From Lytechinus pictus (taxonomy: Eukaryota; Echinodermata; Echinoidea; Temnopleuroida; Toxopneustidae), in contig NC_087257.1 of NCBI RefSeq assembly GCF_037042905.1, positions 23,101,001 through 23,165,000 on the forward strand: DNA of 64,000 nt, written 5' to 3'. The notes under the pieces were generated by a model that was given only the letters and a program-made list of their open reading frames with translations, was not told the origin of the DNA and did not search any database. The position numbers and the translations under genes are program-made. Shown one piece after another: positions 37,101-48,630 of this stretch. Within the stretch, counting starts at the first letter, position 1; every line of letters begins with the position of its first letter.

Positions 37101-40100
37101 CCTACAATAAATGAGATGTGAACAGTGAAGGAATATACTCTACATAATAAGAATAAAATACAGAAATGTACCTCCTATACCCTTCCATTCATTCAGGTTT
37201 GGATCGTACTGTTCAACTGACTTCACGCTCCTCATCCCGTCATATCCTCCGCAGGCGTACACCTGACCTCCGACCGTCGCCACGGCAACACTACTCCTCG
37301 GCACCTTCATCTTTGCCACGTTCCTCCAGCTGTCCGTCTGGGGATCGTAACATTCGACGTCCCTCAGGGGGGTGGAGTCTGCACCCCCTATGGCGTAAAT
37401 GATGCCATCCACAATGGCCACGCCTACACCGCGCCTGGACTGCTTCATGGGAGGCAGCGGGGACCAGTTGTTGATGGCGGGCTGGTAACGTTCCGCGGTG
37501 CACAGGGTGTTCCGGCTTGGGGATACTTCACCTCCTAGGGTACAATAGTTCAAGATTAAAGTTCAAATGATCACTTCTTTTTCTTCCATTTTATCCAGTA
37601 TCTTCAGAATCAAATCAGTTAAAACAAGTATTTAAAACCATTTTGAAAAATGCAGACTCATTTAAAAGAAAGTTCTTATTTCATGGACCTCTAATTACTC
37701 AGTCTGTCTCCTCTTATTTATAATTTTTTTTTTGTAACTACACAACATGCACGAATGCTACCAGGTAGTTCTCTCATTTTGCTCTTATGAAAAGAAAGGA
37801 AGGAAGAATTTAACATAATCACTATGGAAAGTGCATACTGTAAAGTCAACATTGATTTCAATCATGGTTAATTGCCAATTCGTCTACTGCAAACTCGTCC
37901 ACTCACCAAATAATCTACTTTCATTTAGTCTAATGCCATTCTGTCCATCAACATTTCATCTAACAACCATTTGGTCCAATCATCACTTCATCTAATCTCC
38001 ATTTCGTCTATGACCATTTCGTCTCATAACCAGTTGGTCTAACATCAATTTCATTTTCATTCATTTTGCACAATTAACACTTTGTCCAATTGGACCAATT
38101 TGTATATGGACTAAATGGCTGTTGTACCAACTGGTTATTAGACGAAATGGCGATTGGACGAAATGGCAATTAGACCATGTGGATAGTGGACGAACTGATG
38201 GTAGACCAAATGATAGTAGATGAGTTGGCAATTGGACGAATTGGCAGTAGACGAATTGGAAATAAACTGTTTTCATGGCAGATCTGCCAAAGAGTAAGTA
38301 TTTTATGATACCGATAGTAAAAACTTCATTCATAAAGTTACAAAATCTATTTCAATAAAGGATTTTTCACTTTAGATACCGGTAAGCAAGGTAATCCTGT
38401 TTGAAAAGTAACTTGATCATATCCAATCACCAGGGTGCTACATTGTACATAAGCACTTGCCCGATTGCCCAGGGCAAGTAAAAGTTAGAGTCGGGCAAGT
38501 GTTTTGAAGTAAAGACAAAAACTACTTGCCCGAATTGGGCAAGCAAAATTCTCACAGTAGAATGACCAAAATTAGGGTCGATATGATATTGACCCTAGTT
38601 TTGGTCATGGCAGGCAAGATAAAATCACTTTGGAAAAAGAAATGCAATAACAAGGTATATGTAGATCAGTTCATGTCAAAAGAGAGAAAAAGGTAAATAA
38701 CCACAAAACTTTTCTTTGAAGAGATAAAACTTTTTTTTCAAGGGTTTTTTCAGGCAAGTGAAATAAATTTTTGGGCAAGTATATTTCTATTCAAAAAATT
38801 TACTTGCCCAACCAGGCAAGTGCACCTAAAAAGTTACGTAGCACCCTGCCAATCACATAGTCAATTTTCCTTCATTCTTTAAGTATTATCATTTAGTATT
38901 ATACATATCACCAGCAAACAAAATATAAAAAAATAAGACAGAAAACCATTTAAACTCTTTGCTTATTAAACAAATGTACACTGTTACAATGTGAAGCATA
39001 AGGACTTATGGTCAATACTTTTGAAAAGGAAATTGTTTGTAACCACATCCTGGTAAAAAAAATCTGAACAGGGAAAATAGAAGTAAAAAAAGAGAGAAGA
39101 AAACATCGACTATTTGGTCTAATAAAATTATAACATACTGTATGGAGACCAATTATTTACCTTTATGAAGGCAAAAGCAAAACAATCACTGTGCATTGCA
39201 AGCAAGAATCTAGATTGTTTTTCTACTGTGTGTGGTTAAAATTCATGCTTTGTAACTGCCAGGTCTGATAAGTTCTAGAATTTGCAAATATCTCCTATCC
39301 CAAAAGTTTGAAATTTGATTTGACTATTGGACCTAATGCAAGAACAAACAATATTCATGCAAGCCCAGCCATTTGAACTTTGACCTTGATAACCGAGGAG
39401 CTTATAATAGTTGATCTGCGAAATTCTTTTTCATTTATTTGAAGAATGGGCCATTTTCAGGCATTCATATCAATTAAACATAATTTATTGTCTTCTGATT
39501 GACACAGGTTACATCCAATTTCATAAATAAAAATAAACAAATCAATAATATAGTAATATACATGTAACAATGAATGTAAATACAATGGCCCGTATTCTGA
39601 AGTCAAGTTTAACTTAGATTTTAAGGTCTAACTCTGTGCTAAAATTACGGGGAGCCAAAATTTCAAAAATTATGTTTATATTGTACATCTCCTATGCTTA
39701 CTATTTTGTTTCCTGTTGCTTTCATAATAAATAAAAATACTTCAGAATGCTTCAGCTATCATTCCCAGACAATTTGAGTGTCAAATGAGTTTAATAAAAT
39801 GGATGTGTGCTGTTAGGGATTTGTGCCTCAATTATTGGCTCTCCATAGTTAAACCGCAACTTTAAACCAGGGTTTAATTCAAACCTGAGTTCAGAATACG
39901 GGCCAATATGTAATTTATATTTATGTACATGGAAGACGGTGTAAAAAACCCTAAAAGCAGCAGGTGACCCTTCGTCTTTGATGTTGATTGACCCAGAACT
40001 GCTTATATCAGTTTATTGTCTCTCTTTATGCACAATTGAACCAAATTAAAGTCAACTGACTTATGAGTTACCATGAGAATAAAAATGGGATTGACAGAAC

Positions 40101-43100
40101 ATATGGATAACTGCAATACATGTGGGCCTACAGTACCTCCTGGAAATCACGTATGGAGGACAGATTCATAAAAAATGAATATAGCTGTCTTGAAATAAAC
40201 AGTACAATGTAGGTACATGTAGTCTCATGTTACAGTATGTACTGTAGTGCTCGTATAATATCATAAAGAAATTGTTTTCTATCATTTGCACATCATCCCT
40301 AAATCTATTTCTATTCTTTTTTTTTTCCATCTCCTTTGAGGGGGGGGGGGGGAATGGGAACGGATAGAAATAAAGAAATGTATATTATGGAAGGTCATTG
40401 CAAAAGTACTTTTGTACCAACTGAGACAAACAGGAATAAACTCTGTGCAGACGATGTACAACTATAATGTCATCTTCGTGATTGTCATTAATGAGTGATC
40501 ATCCAATCAAAAACAAATCATGGTTACCATGGCAACCAGCATGAGGGTATTCATCTTGTCACAAAGGGAATTCAGGTTGGATGAATCTCGTTAAAATTGA
40601 AGAATGAATTTGATATGGATGTCTTCAATCAAGGGCAGAAAATGAAATGAACATATGTCCCAAAGCTTAGCACATACCATCAGTTGTGCCTTATAAAGTA
40701 ATTTAAAAATGCCGAGATGAAAACTTTAAGTGTAAAATTTAAATGCTAAATAGTGAATTATTTTTTCGTGTGTGCAGAAAATTTCACTTTCTCTGTAACA
40801 GGAATTTTTCTAGCTGTAAATACAAGTACATGTACAATATACATGTATCTTTATGAAAATCTTCTTTTTTTTGGGGGGGGGGTCTTAGCAAACCACTGCA
40901 CATGTGAGGTAAATCTACCAATCTCTGTCAAAGGAGACAAAAGGAAATAACAAAAATAGATTTCTAAACTGATTTACTTAAATAATGACTAGATTTACTA
41001 CATTTTGCTACTACTACTGTTACATGAACTTACCAATGACGTAAATAAACTGAGCTTGGCTACATGAATGTCTCGGCACTGTCCTCATGCTCACTTCCCA
41101 GTGTAATCCTGGGTAAAACTTGCTGCCATGGTAACGGCGAGCCTCATCCACAAACTTCTGAAACTTTTCGTCCTTCATGAGGAGAGGGTTTTCTATAACC
41201 CGAGAGTTCAGGAACTTCCAAGAGAGCAGGGGAAGGCGGACATGTTCGAAGACATTTCCGATGAGTTGTTCCCGATTGGCAAGGTCGTGCTGGATCCAAC
41301 GGAGCGTGGCTTGGTAGACCTCCTCTTCCTTGGCAATGTTCAGGCTGTCCTTTTCAATGAGTTTAACAAGGTCTGGTAATGTAGAATAATCATAAAAAAT
41401 CATTATGTGGTAATAAAGAATAATCATAAAAAGCATTATGAGGTAATTCAGAATAATTCATAAAAATCATTAATTTCATACAAACCTGCAAACAAAAATA
41501 TAGAAATTAGTTCAAATTCTAGGAAATTAATCTGGTTTTTGTACTTTGGTATGTAAAGCTATCACCTGCTACATGTAACCTTTTCAGACTTTTAAAACAG
41601 ATGACTCAGAACTTTAATGATGCTGCCCCTATATCAAAATACAAGAATCTTGTTTCTCAGGCAACAGTTCATCAAAACAGGTTGACTTTCTAAGACTGTG
41701 GTAGAACATGTTATTTCCCCTGAAGGCAACCTCTTCATCTGATCAATTTCATAATATGCCACTTTTGAAAAGTGCACATCACATTTGAAGATTCGCAAGG
41801 ACATTATAAGACCTGACCCAGGCTTTAGCTAAAGCATTCATTCGCGGTGTTACAACAAAATAATACACTTTAGAGTTAAAGTAAAGTAATAAACTACGTA
41901 AATCTATATCCGAGTCAACTTCCGGACCAGCCTTTTGAAATGTAGAGAAGTATTTTTGAAAAAAAAGAAGAACATTGTTGTCTTTTGAGATCCAAACACA
42001 AATACCCACAGAGGTAGCACCAGGATATTTTGACTGGAGTGGGGGGGGGGGGGGGGGAAGATAATCAAAAGTAGATCCAATTTTTATTCATATAGTAATG
42101 GTATTACAGAGACCCAAAATCTCTTTTTACATATACACTGTACATGTATGCTTTCCTCTCATCTATCATCTACTTCTTTCATTACAATTAGTTCCTTTTT
42201 TTCTGCTTAGAAGATCATAGCAGCCATGGGGGGGGGGGGGTAGTCATCCCCTGTTCCCTGTGTGGTGCAACCCCTTAAAAACCCATGGTTCACAGCATCA
42301 CAGTCCATGAACATACACCATGCCTCTACAAGGTTTGAATTTACTATAAATGTTTAGTTAATCCATCTCAAAGGTGGTACTAGGCTCTGGGGACTTTAGT
42401 ACAAAATGAAACTCCAGCCTTTAAAGAATATAATATACTGTAAGCATGCATTCCGTATTATCAGGAACATAATTATCTAGAATACAGTTTGAAAACTATA
42501 ATTGACATTCAAGATTTACTGAAATACAAATGCTTGCAATTATTGTGTAAACATTTTGTTTCTTGGCCAATATTTTGGTATGAATGATAAAAAAACCCAG
42601 AACATATGAAGTCTTTATTCTTTAATCTTTATTATCATTACAACTAAAATAAGGAGGGGAGAGGGGGGGGGGGGGGGACAGTGCCACCTACATGTAGTAT
42701 GCAGGTACATGTACAATGTAGAAAGTAGAAACCCTGAATAAAATTTTAATCATCAAATGGGTCTTCACACAAGGCAAAAATAAAACTTGCTGGTTCAATT
42801 TTTTGAGAGGGGCATTCTGTACACAAGTCATTTGGCTTGTTTCTACAGAGAATCGTTATTACCCGCGGAAGTATCCAGAATTCCGGAAAACTTCCGTTGA
42901 AACAGACGCGATGCGGTTTATTGATAAACCACATCCTTGTGCAAAATACAGTTTCTCATAACCACCTACCTTATGACCTCTGGGAGGTGGTTACTGCCAT
43001 GTTCCGCGACACGGAATGTGAGTAAATCGAATTATTCGCTCTGTAGACACAGGTTGGTTTAAGGTTGATACGGTTAAACCATTTTTTAACGATTCTCTAT

Positions 43101-43938
43101 AGAAACACGCCGAATGGCAGGGACCAGCATATATATACAATCAGACATAATTAAATTGAATGAAGTAACCTGTGCCATTGCTCTACTGAGTACTACTGAC
43201 AATATCTGATATGTTTTGAAACCAGCATCCTGCTACCTTATGACTGTTGCTCTCCACTCTACCCTAATCAAGCATTTACCATCATAAAAAAAATAACACA
43301 AAATACAGCCTACCTTTAGTACTGAGTTGTAGGAATTCATCGTGCGCAACGACCTTGGGGAAGTTGAGGTGAACGAAGGCATCAGCTGCCTCACTGAGCT
43401 CAAAGCAACCATGCATTCTGGCAAAGTTCCTGATCCCCAAGCAATTAGTTGGGTGCATTTGAGTCTTCAAAAAGTCACTGCACAGATTGATCACCGATTC
43501 CATCTGCAAGACACATGCAGCATTCGTGATGCTCTGGACATTTTCCTCGGTGATGTCTATGTTTGCACTGTAGGCAAAATTCACTATGGCTTCGATGGCT
43601 TCGGCATTCATGTCCTGGAGTTTGACCACTTCCTGTCTTGACTCCTTGAGTTGGCTAGTGAACATGGCATGGAAATAAGGACTACAAGCCGAGAGGACCA
43701 GGCGATGCGCAGGGATCTCCTTGGATTCGACGGAGAGGACAACGTCGCAGAGTTGCTTCTGGTCGTGGAGGCTCTGGATGACGGACAGCATGCTCAGAGC
43801 GTGTTGCTGACGTCGGACGAAAGTCTGGTCATCCTCGCTGCTGCTCACGACCTGGGACTGTATTCGAACTCTCTTCTCAGATACAACAGAAGGTCCAGGT
43901 TCAAGAGGCCTCCGAGGAGTATCTCCTTCAAGCTCCAT
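31199..43938 (-). CDS. Kelch-like BTB-BACK-Kelch protein, complete, six exons
   Basis: Exons are 43938-43314, 41372-41034, 37534-37172, 36521-36406, 33654-33545 and 31436-31199 (TAG). All junctions are GT-AG with consistent phases, giving 1791 nt and 596 residues. A disordered N-terminus (about 1-45) precedes a BTB fold (about 50-165: LCDVVLSV, IPAHRLVLSACSPYFHAMF). BACK is at about 170-265 (CLGIRNFARMHGC, ATLRWIQHD). Six Kelch blades follow, marked YVIGGEVS, YAIGGADS, YACGGYDG, YVIGGYDG, YVIGGCEH and YAIGGYDG, each with a Tyr...Trp pair. Blades 4-6 are cut by introns. Such proteins are substrate adaptors of CUL3 ubiquitin ligases: BTB-BACK binds CUL3 and the Kelch propeller binds the target. 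The substrate and the exact KLHL subfamily cannot be assigned. The ATG at 43938 is the first in frame. A polyadenylation signal lies just downstream. Confidence 0.95.
31743..32068. repeat. (GAT)n microsatellite, left of the LINE
   Basis: An interrupted GAT/GGT trinucleotide tract in the last intron of the Kelch gene runs directly into the LINE fragment. It continues on the other side of that fragment (33301-33517). Confidence 0.95.
32069..33300 (+). pseudogene. 5'-truncated LINE, reverse transcriptase C-terminal part
   Basis: The open frame to 32930 encodes the end of a non-LTR reverse transcriptase. LLFADDTNLL is the catalytic FADD motif (family YADD/FADD). It is followed by TKFLGVTIDSNLSW, MISPYITYCITVWGN, ILQKRAIRVIT and the terminal GPVLWNSLPQDMK. 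The fingers and endonuclease are missing, as is usual for 5'-truncated copies. About 370 bp of 3' UTR ends in an AAATGAAATTGAATTAAATT tail. The copy looks recent, because the frame is intact from the truncation point to the stop. The clade (CR1- or Jockey-like) is not settled. Confidence 0.9.
33301..33517. repeat. (GAT)n microsatellite, right of the LINE
   Basis: Continuation of the GAT/GGT tract after the LINE tail. It starts with ATGGTGATGATGATGATG and includes GGTTGTGGTGGTCAGGTGGT, which is also found left of the LINE at 31981-32002. Confidence 0.95.
33712..33760 (-). mobile_element. LINE 3'-end fragment, reverse orientation
   Basis: CAAATTCATTTATTTCACAT and following bases are the reverse complement of the 3' tail of the LINE at 32069-33300. 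This is a short tail-only copy. Confidence 0.75.
33831..33977. mobile_element. MITE, 'GTTGCAGAAAGAGTTGCG' family, copy 1
   Basis: Inverted ends GGGGTCTGTTGCAGAAAGAG and CTCTTTCTGCAACAGGCCCC enclose a 147-bp palindrome-like element. A second copy at 51610-51756 is nearly identical internally (AATGCGCGCTGTTGATTGG in both). Peptides predicted from both copies match only because of this. Confidence 0.92.
34021..34112 (-). pseudogene. Partial duplicate of Kelch exon 5 with its acceptor
   Basis: On the minus strand this repeats the polypyrimidine/acceptor region (CTACAG) and the first 13 codons of exon 5 (LKVWKEVSPMR), plus about 45 bp of upstream intron. It matches 33621-33708. Homology stops after SPMR, where the copy runs into unrelated sequence. 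It lies in the intron between exons 4 and 5, upstream of the genuine exon in transcription order. Confidence 0.85.
35572..36174. mobile_element. MITE with TTAAAGGGGAATCCA ends
   Basis: Left TTAAAGGGGAATCCAACCC pairs with right GCTGGATTCCCCTTTAA. It is about 600 bp with no transposase, in intron 4 of the Kelch gene. Its ends resemble those of the elements at 61188 and 63247, suggesting a superfamily with AAAGG...CCTTT termini. Confidence 0.85.
36218..36367. mobile_element. MITE, same family as 28654-28805
   Basis: TGGGTCTCATTTCATAAAA at the left pairs with TTTTATGAAATGGGCCCCA at the right. It shares AGGATTTCAGTAGCTTTAAA with the other copy. It ends 39 bp from the donor of Kelch exon 4. Confidence 0.9.
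36958..37130 (-). mobile_element. LINE 3'-end fragment, reverse orientation
   Basis: TTCAAGTTCAAGTTTAATTC reads on the minus strand as a GAACTTGAACTTGAA-type LINE tail, followed by short 3' UTR-like sequence. It lies close to the donor of Kelch exon 3. Confidence 0.55.
37868..38268. mobile_element. Foldback array of GACGAAATGG-type units
   Basis: The left arm repeats CATTTCGTCTA/CCATTTGGTC-like units of about 16-18 bp. The right arm repeats the complement (GGACGAAATGGCAATT). The turn is near 38080. The architecture matches the 14489-14896 element, but the unit sequence is unrelated. No clear flanking duplication was found. Confidence 0.8.
38431..38848. mobile_element. hAT-type MITE with exact 8-bp TSD
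   Basis: It begins CAGGGTGCTAC and ends GTAGCACCCTG, and is flanked by CCAATCAC at 38423-38430 and 38849-38856. The interior repeats GGGCAAGT and its complement ACTTGCCC. There is no ORF; it lies in intron 2 of the Kelch gene. Confidence 0.93.
39586..39905. mobile_element. MITE with TGGCCCGTATTCTGA ends
   Basis: Left TGGCCCGTATTCTGAA pairs with right TTCAGAATACGGGCCA. Just inside, AGTTTAAC and GTTTAA motifs are also inverted. About 320 bp, in intron 2 of the Kelch gene. Confidence 0.88.
42834..43111. mobile_element. MITE with GTTTCTACAGAGAATCG ends
   Basis: GGCTTGTTTCTACAGAGAA at the left pairs with TTCTCTATAGAAACACGCC at the right. It is about 280 bp, in intron 1 of the Kelch gene. The small ORF inside is an artefact. 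Confidence 0.75.
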
Positions 43939-44170
43939 TCTCAGAACTTCAATCTACCTAAGAACTTGGTGAACTTGTCTCCCTATTCCATGCAAAGTGA
44001 TAGAACAGAAAGACATTCAGTAACACCTGCATTAATTACACTATACAGATTGCTACAATTGAATTTTTGGGAAAATCAAAATTGATCTTTAATTATCACA
44101 CACATTCAGAGATCGCTCAAAATTGTTGCTGATCAATTTTCTGGCCTAAGTCCCACGATCAGTCCCCTAT

Positions 44171-44643
44171 TATGCTTTCACACTGCTTTTCCTTATTAAA
44201 GCCCATAGGACTATCCTTACACCCACTATCCTTTTTGATTTCACACTGTCTTTCTTAACCCCATACTATTTGCTTAGCCAGGGTTAACGCCTTAACCCCA
44301 GACTATCGCACAGCTCATGAATATTGATGATTTTGCCACAGACTGCCACAGATTAACGTGCAATATTGACTTCTGTGATTTGCTAATACTTGGCCTCACG
44401 TTTCCTTCGCCCAGTTTCATTTCACACTGCATATCTTAGCACCGCAATAAGTCGGCCAGCCCTGCTTTTCTGCAGGGCCAGATAGTACCATATTATTTAC
44501 CGTGCAAGCTTACTTCGCTAATACGTAGTGTGAAACCGAAGTGGGCTAAGCTTAAACCCAGGAAAGTGGGGGGCTAAGACCCCCCAACTTAGCTCCACCA
44601 ATTTCCCGGGGTTAAGGAAAATATGTGCAGTGTGAAAAGCATA
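44171..44643. mobile_element. Inverted-repeat element with TATGCTTTCACACTGC ends
   Basis: TATGCTTTCACACTGC at 44171 pairs with GCAGTGTGAAAAGCATA at 44627-44643. TTTCACACTG or its complement recurs inside (for example near 44240, 44420 and 44528). There is no ORF. It lies upstream of the Kelch gene. Confidence 0.75.
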
Positions 44644-44912
44644 CAAGTGGATTAAGTCTAGCTTAAAGGCGGAAGTGATGTGGTATAAACAAACAATAGT
44701 TATCCTATAGTATAGCTTAAACTGTGAAAAACACACAATTTTTCTTTTACATGAATTGTGTACCTTGTTATTGCTTTTTTTTCTAAGTGATTAATCTTGT
44801 CACCAATGACCAAAATATGGTCATTATGCACTTCAATTTATTTTCTCTAATCATATACATTCATGTACCTTGACGAGGACCAGGGCACACAAGAATGGGG
44901 AATCAACGTAAA

Positions 44913-45280
44913 AGAACTAAGAAAGAGAGGGAGGAAAGAAAGGAAGAATGTATGATAGTAAGAAAGAAGGAATAGAAAGGAGGGAAGGAGGGAGGGAAGG
45001 AAGGAAAGAAAGAAAATAAAAGAAAGAGAGAGAGAAGAGAAAACACAAGAAAAAAGGAAGGGAGATCCATGGAAGGAAAGGAAGAAAAAGGAGAAAAGAA
45101 AGATTGAGAAAGAAAGAAAAAAAAAATGAAGCAAAGAAAGAAACAAGGAAAGAAAAAGGATTAAAGAAAGAATAAAACAAAGAAAATTAAAAAAAAACAA
45201 GAAAAAGAGAGGGAGATGGAAGAGAGGAAAGAAAAAGTGAAGCAAAAACTAAAGAAAAAAAAAAAAGAATGAAAAAGAGA
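44913..45280. repeat. GAAA/GGAA purine tract
   Basis: An almost uninterrupted purine strand of GGAA and GAAA units about 370 bp long. The Phe/Leu-rich minus-strand frames are artefacts. Confidence 0.92.
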
Positions 45281-45489
45281 TTTACTGCAGCCTCTGTAGA
45301 AAAAATTGAATAGGAATCGTTCATCACTCTGCAGGCAAATCCACACACAGAGTGCGCATTTGCCATTAAACACTGCAAACACGATGAGTGGTGCGTAGCT
45401 TTAGGACCCGCTTAGCTTAAGTTTAGGACCCCCAACCATATACATGTAGCTCGCATTATGTTAGTTAACTTAATGATTTACAAATTCAT

Positions 45490-45635
45490 ACCTGCCAACA
45501 TTTGGAAACCCAAAATCTGGACAACCACCAGCCGGGGGTCCAGGGGCAGCGCCCCTTGCGGGGGTCCCCGATTTTTGGCCAGTTTGAAAGTTGTAAATCG
45601 GGACGATCCAGATAAAATCGGGACAGTTGGCAGGT
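45490..45635. mobile_element. Short MITE with ACCTGCCAAC ends
   Basis: ACCTGCCAAC at the left pairs with GTTGGCAGGT at the right. Internal GGGGTCCAGGGGCAGCGCC is GC-rich compared with its surroundings. 146 bp. Confidence 0.8.
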
Positions 45636-45893
45636 CTGTAAAATTTAGCCGAGGAGCCTACTAGCTCCCCCCCCCCCCCCCGATGCAGACACATAGCACG
45701 TAATCTTCACATATCTAGGGCCCTATCTTGAAACGCCTCCATTTCCAGCTAAGCCCGGCCCAACTAGTGCCATTGAATAATAATGGCGTTGCAAGAAACT
45801 TGGCAGTTGCGAGTCTATTTTTGGTAAATCATAATTAATTAGGCCTAAGGCTATGTCATGAGGCTATGGCTATGTGATTGTGAGTACGGTATG

Positions 45894-46884
45894 CAAGGCT
45901 CGACATTAGCGGTGGCCCGGTGGCCCGGGGCCACCAGAAATTCACCTCGGGCAACCATTAATGAAAAAATATTAAGTTTTGGTGGCCCGAATCGGGCAAC
46001 CAATAATTTTTAGAATAGCGCAATTTTTCTCCCCATTTTGCACGCATTTATCAACTTTCTACAGTTCAAATTGCATGCCAGTTCGTCATGCGCCCTTTTT
46101 GTTGATCTACACACAAACACACACACAAAGTTGGCCTACCGCTATAGCATTAAGTAGAGCTTTATCCAGCCGGCTGCCCCGGCCGGCTGGCTGGCGTGAG
46201 CTTTGCATGCTTGAAGCAGCTGTGCGTTATTTAGCAGCCTATTCAGACTCAGAGAGCTGCAATACGAAATGTTGCTGCTAAGAAATCTACCACAGAACTG
46301 TGAAAATCCAAGTCAAAGTCACATTTTACATCAATGAAATGCCCTTCTACAGACCTTTTTGCTAAAATTTGGTGTATCCTGATTATTTGCAAGCATTAAA
46401 AAGAGGAATCATGTCCTCTCTTTTGACTCAAAAAGACCGATTTCCAAATGAAAATAATACACATAAAAACACATAGGTGAGTACATCACAGTCCCACATG
46501 TGCATTTGTATGTATGTTGTTACTTGGTTTCTTTCGAAGCCGTGTCTTTTCCGGTCTTTTCTAGCCAAAAATAAACAGACAGTTACTTTCTTTCCTGTTT
46601 ATAAATGATTTCTTAAACAACTCTTGAGAAAGTAAATATTTTGGGAAGGCATTTCATTAATATGAAATGTGAATTTTTCCAACATTTTCGCAAATTTAGG
46701 GAAGGAATTTTCTCACACTTTTTTTACAGTGGTTAAACCATTTATACCCATTTATTCATTTTTAATGTTTTTCTTTATATTTTTCGGGCCACCAAACTTT
46801 AATATCGGGCCACCAAAAAAAATTATTTGAAGGTTTTGGTGGCCCGAACGGGCCACCACCAAAAAAAGTTAATGTGGAGCCTTG
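45894..46884. mobile_element. hAT-like non-autonomous element (GGTGGCCCG repeats)
   Basis: The ends CAAGGCTCGACATTA and TAATGTGGAGCCTTG are inverted. CGGTATG flanks both sides (7 bp exact, extendable to an imperfect 8). GGTGGCCCG/CGGGCCACC units cluster at both ends. There is no transposase. It is about 990 bp. Confidence 0.82.
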
Positions 46885-47641
46885 CGGTATGTCTTGCAAA
46901 AACTTATTATACGGTTTTGCAAAATTGGTCATTATAACCTCGTTCATAGGATGAGTGGTCATTTGGTGATTACTACTACCGTAAGGGCACTAGTAGTAGT
47001 ATTCAACCCGTTTGGAAAGTTTCCTCAAATATATAGAAATATAGAATTTACCTGAATTTCAGACCCGTCTTATTTCCAAGAGCAAATGCTGGTTATTCTT
47101 TTTCAGTTATTTTTTTCTTCAACCCGTCGACTGTGTGCGCGGGCGATGGAATTACACGGCGATGGTTTTTGGCACTAGTATTCAATCCGTCTGCACTACT
47201 AGTATTCAACCTAGCGATGAAAGATGGCCCTGTCTTTCAATCTGCCCTTGTCCGTCCCATCCGACTATGGACTAGACCAATTGAGATGAGACCAAACGGG
47301 GAATTTATCAAAGCCAGAGACTTACATAAATCTAGATCTAATTTAGCAATCTAAACTATTTTTAAATTAGCCATCTATCATCACTATTTTATAGGTTGAA
47401 TACTAGTGCATTTCACTTTCAGTGCAAAACTATGTACGGTATTGAACGTAAGTTAGTATTATTTGCTAAAGTGCCTAAAGTAAACTGCTTCTTAAAACAA
47501 GGAGAATAAGATAATATGCTACAATCAAAACTGATCCATGGATTGTAAAATTGCTACCGAATATTTTCAATTGATTGCATATATTTTCTTGCAACACCCC
47601 CTTAATAGTCTCAGACTCAACCGGCATGACCGGCGAGCCCA

Positions 47642-47954
47642 GGGGCCGATTGCACGAAAGGGTCTTTCCAAGGACCGTCTTTCGTGTCGCCCATCTTTTA
47701 TGATGCGCTATAAGCGGGGTGTTTCTGAAATTTATGATAAACAAATAAAATTCGTAAGCTTGCTTTTAAATCAAATTTCATACAATTTCATGAGAAATCA
47801 CATCATTTTATAAACAAATATTTTGTTTATTTTAATGGACAAATAAAATATATTTGCAGATAATTTATTTGAAATGCGTTTCACATGGCGTATCATAAAA
47901 GATGGGCGACACGAAAGACGGTCCTTGGAAAGACCCTTTCGTGCAATCGGCCCC
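47642..47954. mobile_element. MITE with about 65-bp near-perfect terminal inverted repeats
   Basis: Both ends read inward GGGGCCGATTGCACGAAAGG then GTCTTTCCAAGGACCGTC through to CATCTTTTATGAT. The AT-rich core has no ORF. The high identity of the arms suggests recent activity. Confidence 0.93.
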
Positions 47955-47976
47955 AGTCAGCTAGCACTAGCCTGGG

Positions 47977-48021
47977 CCTAACCCAGGAGCTCCCGCCCGG
48001 CGGGAGCTCCCTGGGTTAGGC
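47977..48021. repeat. GC-rich hairpin
   Basis: CCTAACCCAGGAGCTCCCGC folds back on GCGGGAGCTCCCTGGGTTAG with a 2-4 nt loop. The arms are about 22 bp with one unpaired base. It lies 22 bp beyond the adjacent MITE and could be a cruciform former or a transposon remnant. Confidence 0.8.
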
Positions 48022-48630
48022 CTGGCCGAGCGCGAGCCCCATCCGCATCCACGGACGCTACTCCCGACGTAAGCCAAAAGAGAAAAGCACTGGTTATTTT
48101 ATGATAAAATTATAACTCCAGTGATTCCGGCATGCCGTGATTCCAATACTTACACGCACAACCTTTGTCTTGTCCAATTAGCCAGGATTTTAGGATTCCA
48201 GATAGCTGTCAAATTAGTGAAATTTGACCGAGGGACTCACGATTCAGCTGCAGATATCGCATGCGTTGCGCGGCGCATGAACGAGGGGGCGCATGCCAAA
48301 TTTATACAAGGGCCCTATATAGGGCCTTGAATTTATGTAAGATTTATATTTAATATTTCCGCCCCAGGGGCCCCAATGCCACCAATTGCAAGCTCATCAA
48401 TACTGACCCGAGATAAACTAAAAATTATACATATTTTTTTCATTGTTTTCCAATCATCTCCTTTCCGATCCATACATCCTTTACCAAATTCTCTACCGAA
48501 GATTTTCAGTCTTCCACTCCTGGCTTCCACTTAACCTACTTCCTCTATATATCAAATTTCTCTCACTCAGAACATGGATCCTACTAGAAGACTCATCTCT
48601 CTCTTTGGCTTGTGCCCGCAGGGAAGGGGG

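Noticed and set aside
44847-45382. Hydrophobic Phe/Leu-rich minus-strand ORFs that look like membrane proteins
   Set aside because: They arise from the GAAA/GGAA purine tract; composition is the only cause of the hydrophobicity.
48121-48330. Plus-strand 69-codon ORF
   Set aside because: There is no recognisable motif, splice partner or neighbouring gene, and the flanks are transposon-rich; length is compatible with chance.
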